From positions 1 to 16,013 of the forward strand of contig JAHKKJ010000021.1 of assembly GCA_020027655.1 (NCBI GenBank): DNA of 16,013 nt, read 5' to 3'. Below, one piece after another: positions 13,619-16,013 of this stretch. How positions within the stretch are numbered: the first letter of the stretch is position 1; the number at the start of each line of letters is the position of its first letter. The notes below the pieces were generated by a model, which was given only the letters and a program-made list of their open reading frames with translations, was not told the DNA's origin and did not search any database. The position numbers and the translations under genes are program-made. Source of the DNA: Deltaproteobacteria bacterium (lineage in GTDB: Bacteria; Desulfobacterota; Binatia; UBA9968).

Positions 13619-15742
13619 ATGATCTTGCTGGTAATCACCATTAGCTGCTTATCTTTGTTGTTTGCTGTTTACCTTGCCCGTTACGTACTCCGGCACGATA
13701 TGGGTACCGATAAGATGCAGGAAATCTCCAACGCGATCAAAGAAGGCGCGGAGGCATTTCTGTCACGTCAGAACCGGACGATCATTCTTTTTTCCACTGT
13801 GCTAGCGGTTCTGATTTTCTTGCTCTATGCGTTTGTCCGGACGCCAAGTCCGGCCGATCCCGTGCCCCCGGTGCAAATGGCTTTCTGGACTACGCTCTCC
13901 TTTGTACTGGGCGCGTTGTGCTCAGTCATTGCCGGTTACGTCGGCATGTGGGTGTCGATCCGCGCCAATATTCGAACGGCGGCGGCGGTTCGATCGAGCC
14001 TGAACGAGGCGCTAAAGATCGCGATGCGGGGTGGGGCGGTGTCCGGGCTTTTTGTCGTGGCGATGAGCTTGCTGGGTGTTGGCGGTCTTTACGCTTTGCT
14101 CGAAGCCCTAGGGCATGATGCGCAAAAGATTCCGTTTACTATTGTGGGTTACGGCTTCGGCGCGTCCTTTGTCGCTCTGTTTGCGCAACTGGGCGGAGGA
14201 ATCTACACCAAGGCGGCCGATGTCGGCGCGGACCTCGTCGGCAAGGTAGAAGCGGGAATCCCGGAAGATGATCCGCGTAACCCGGCGGTTATTGCAGATC
14301 TCGTAGGCGACAATGTGGGTGACTGCGCCGGTCGTGGCGCCGACCTGTTCGAATCCACGGCGGCGGAAAATATCGGCGCCATGATTCTTGGAGTCGGGCT
14401 GTATCCGTTCTTCGGTTTGAAAGGGATTCTCTTTCCGCTCGTCGCTCGGGCTTTTGGTCTCATCGCATCGATTATCGGCGTCATGATGGTAAAAAGCGAC
14501 GAGCAGGAAGATCCGATGGCAGCGCTAAATCGCGGTTATTACGTCACTAGTGCTCTGGCCATTGTCGGGTTCTTCTTCGCCGCCCGGTGGATGCTTGCCG
14601 TCGATTCGGCGCAGCATCCGGAAGCAATCTCGGCTTGGTTTTATTTTTTCCTTTGCGGTGTCATCGGTATCGCTATGGCGCAAGCGTTTGTCTATATCAC
14701 GCAGTATTATACAGAATACAAATACCGTCCGGTTAAGTCGATCGTAGAAGCCTCCCAGACCGGCCCGGCGACCAATATCATTGCCGGTATGGCTGTAGGA
14801 CTGGAGTGCACGGCGATTCCCGTCGGTGTGATCTCCGTCGCCATCCTTGCTTCCTATTACTTGGGTAATCTGAGCGGCGTGCCACATGCGGGTCTTTTTG
14901 GCACCGCCGTCGCGACGATGGGAATGCTCGGAACGGCGGCATATATCCTCGCGATGGACACCTTCGGTCCGATTACGGATAACGCCGGGGGTATCATCGA
15001 GATGAGCGGACAGCCCGAAGAGGTGCGGCACAAGACCGACCGTCTCGACGCGGTGGGTAATACTACAAAAGCGCTGACCAAAGGGTATGCCATCGGCTCA
15101 GCGGCTCTCGCTGCCTTTCTCCTTTTTTCTGCCTATCTGGATGAGGTCGCTCACTATGGCAGCAAGCTGGAATCCGTCAACATCGCCAAGCCGGAAGTCT
15201 TCGTTGGCGGGCTGCTGGGAGCCATGTTGGTTTTTCTCTTTTCAGCTCTGGCGATCCGCGCTGTCGGCAAGGCGGCTTACTACGTGATCAATGAAGTGAG
15301 AAGACAGTTCAAGGAGAATCCCAATATCCTGAAAGGAACCGCTAAGCCCGATTACGCTCGTTGCGTCGATATCGTTACCGTCGGAGCACTGAAGGAGATG
15401 GTGCTTCCAGGCTTGATCGCGGTCGGGATGCCGGTGGCGGTGGGTGTTGTCTTCCGTCTTTTCGGAATGGGCGCCGAGGTCGTGGCGGCGTTTTTGATGG
15501 TCGGTACCATCGGCGGAATTCTGATGGCTACCGTTTTGAACAATAGTGGTGGCGCTTGGGACAACGCCAAGAAGTTCATCGAAACAGGGGTGTACGGAGG
15601 TAAAGGATCTGAAACACATAAAGCGGCCGTTGTCGGGGACACAGTTGGAGATCCCTTCAAGGATACCGCTGGCCCCAGCCTGCACGTGTTGATTAAACTT
15701 CTCGCCACGATCACGCTCGTTCTGGCGCCGCTGTTTGTTTAG
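13619..15742 (+). CDS. hppA: Membrane-bound proton-translocating pyrophosphatase, K+-independent type
   Basis: HppA couples hydrolysis of pyrophosphate, a by-product of biosynthesis, to ion export across the inner membrane. The 707 residues with about 16 hydrophobic segments match the family. Pyrophosphate and Mg ligands are in place: DVGADLVGKVE (201-211), DDPRNP (217-222), DNVGDCAG (231-238), NNSGGAWDNAKK (641-652) and GDTVGDPFKDTAGPS (673-687). The segment GNTTKALTKG has Lys484 and Thr487, where K+-dependent enzymes have Ala and Gly, so this should be a K+-independent H+ pump. AAGGGA at 13601-13606 is a reasonable ribosome site. A terminator hairpin follows. Confidence 0.96.
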   Translation: MILLVITISCLSLLFAVYLARYVLRHDMGTDKMQEISNAIKEGAEAFLSRQNRTIILFSTVLAVLIFLLYAFVRTPSPADPVPPVQMAFWTTLSFVLGALCSVIAGYVGMWVSIRANIRTAAAVRSSLNEALKIAMRGGAVSGLFVVAMSLLGVGGLYALLEALGHDAQKIPFTIVGYGFGASFVALFAQLGGGIYTKAADVGADLVGKVEAGIPEDDPRNPAVIADLVGDNVGDCAGRGADLFESTAAENIGAMILGVGLYPFFGLKGILFPLVARAFGLIASIIGVMMVKSDEQEDPMAALNRGYYVTSALAIVGFFFAARWMLAVDSAQHPEAISAWFYFFLCGVIGIAMAQAFVYITQYYTEYKYRPVKSIVEASQTGPATNIIAGMAVGLECTAIPVGVISVAILASYYLGNLSGVPHAGLFGTAVATMGMLGTAAYILAMDTFGPITDNAGGIIEMSGQPEEVRHKTDRLDAVGNTTKALTKGYAIGSAALAAFLLFSAYLDEVAHYGSKLESVNIAKPEVFVGGLLGAMLVFLFSALAIRAVGKAAYYVINEVRRQFKENPNILKGTAKPDYARCVDIVTVGALKEMVLPGLIAVGMPVAVGVVFRLFGMGAEVVAAFLMVGTIGGILMATVLNNSGGAWDNAKKFIETGVYGGKGSETHKAAVVGDTVGDPFKDTAGPSLHVLIKLLATITLVLAPLFV

Positions 15743-15758
15743 ACTAAGTTAGTTTCAA

Positions 15759-15788
15759 AGGAAGGCCTCTCGCGTGAGAGGCCTTCCT
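15759..15788 (+). terminator. Terminator hairpin after hppA
   Basis: A perfect 13-bp inverted repeat (15759-15771 with 15776-15788, loop GCGT) lies 16 bases after the hppA stop. The T tail is weak (TGTTTC), but stem strength and position make it the likely end of the hppA transcript. Confidence 0.8.
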
Positions 15789-15885
15789 GTTTCACACTCC
15801 GATCCGTTCTGGGAGAGAGTGATAGTCGCCTCTGTTTAAGCTTATCGTTTCAATCTCTGTTTTGTTTTCGTATGGTCGAGTTAGT

Positions 15886-15976
15886 GCCCGGATGGTGGAA
15901 TTGGTAGACACACGGGACTTAAAATCCCGAGGACCCGGAAGGGTCCGTGCCGGTTCGAGTCCGGCTCCGGGCACCA
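15886..15976 (+). tRNA. tRNA-Leu (anticodon UAA)
   Basis: This is a complete class II tRNA. The acceptor arm GCCCGGA (15886-15892) pairs fully with TCCGGGC (15966-15972). The anticodon stem CGGGA/TCCCG encloses the loop CTTAAAA with anticodon TAA at 15920-15922, reading UUA. A long variable arm (GGACCC...GGGTCC) follows, as expected for leucine tRNAs. The T arm is GCCGG-TTCGAGT-CCGGC. The discriminator A and CCA are encoded (15973-15976). It stands alone about 100 bases after the hppA terminator. Confidence 0.97.
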
Positions 15977-16013
15977 AAATGACATGACATACAGTTATAA
16001 TAATCCTAGTGGG

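Noticed and set aside
15792..15977. - strand open frame starting MVPGAGLEPAR
   Set aside because: It is the reverse complement of the tRNA-Leu gene, a common source of false protein calls.
15996..16001. Perfect -10 hexamer TATAAT just after the tRNA
   Set aside because: No -35 element lies 16-18 bases upstream, and the window ends before any gene it could serve.

Overview
The window is about 16 kb of bacterial chromosome of moderate GC (roughly mid-50s percent by eye). It is gene-dense and almost entirely on the + strand. Gene content and order (fabD-fabG-acpP, rpiB-glyA-nrdR, ribD-ribE-ribBA-ribH-nusB, leuS-lptE) resemble the housekeeping cluster of Geobacter-like Deltaproteobacteria (Desulfobacterota) and neighbouring uncultured phyla. 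An LptE lipoprotein indicates a Gram-negative outer membrane. This placement is inference from gene order; there is no rRNA to confirm it.

Layout. 1-1628: end of a fatty-acid operon (fabD 3' part, fabG, acpP). 1800-4154: rpiB, glyA and the ribonucleotide-reductase repressor nrdR. 4160-8155: a compact riboflavin operon (ribD, ribE, ribBA, ribH) ending in nusB. 8164-11253: leuS and lptE. 11305-11574: rpsT on the - strand, facing lptE. 11590-12523: about 930 bases without a convincing gene, holding the rpsT promoter at one end and a cluster of short inverted repeats at the other. 12524-12830: a small Pro/Ala-rich lipoprotein gene with a strong terminator. 12856-15788: tatC, then the membrane pyrophosphatase hppA with its own terminator hairpin. 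15886-15976: tRNA-Leu(UAA).

How the genes work together. fabD/fabG/acpP supply the malonyl-loading, ketoreduction and carrier steps of fatty-acid elongation. rpiB makes ribulose or ribose 5-phosphate, and ribulose 5-phosphate is one of the two riboflavin precursors. glyA feeds one-carbon units to purines, including the GTP that is the other precursor. The rib genes cover deamination/reduction, lumazine synthesis and riboflavin synthesis.

No complete undescribed system is apparent; most of the window is ordinary housekeeping sequence. Points worth a second look: the DHBP-synthase half of RibBA has lost or changed many canonical active-site residues while its GTP cyclohydrolase II half looks intact; fabF is missing from its usual place after acpP, and a tiny ribosome-site-plus-three-codon relic sits there; holA is missing after lptE and rpsT is inverted; mutually exclusive inverted repeats lie before the small lipoprotein gene; tatC is dense in homopolymer runs; and HppA carries the K+-independent signature.
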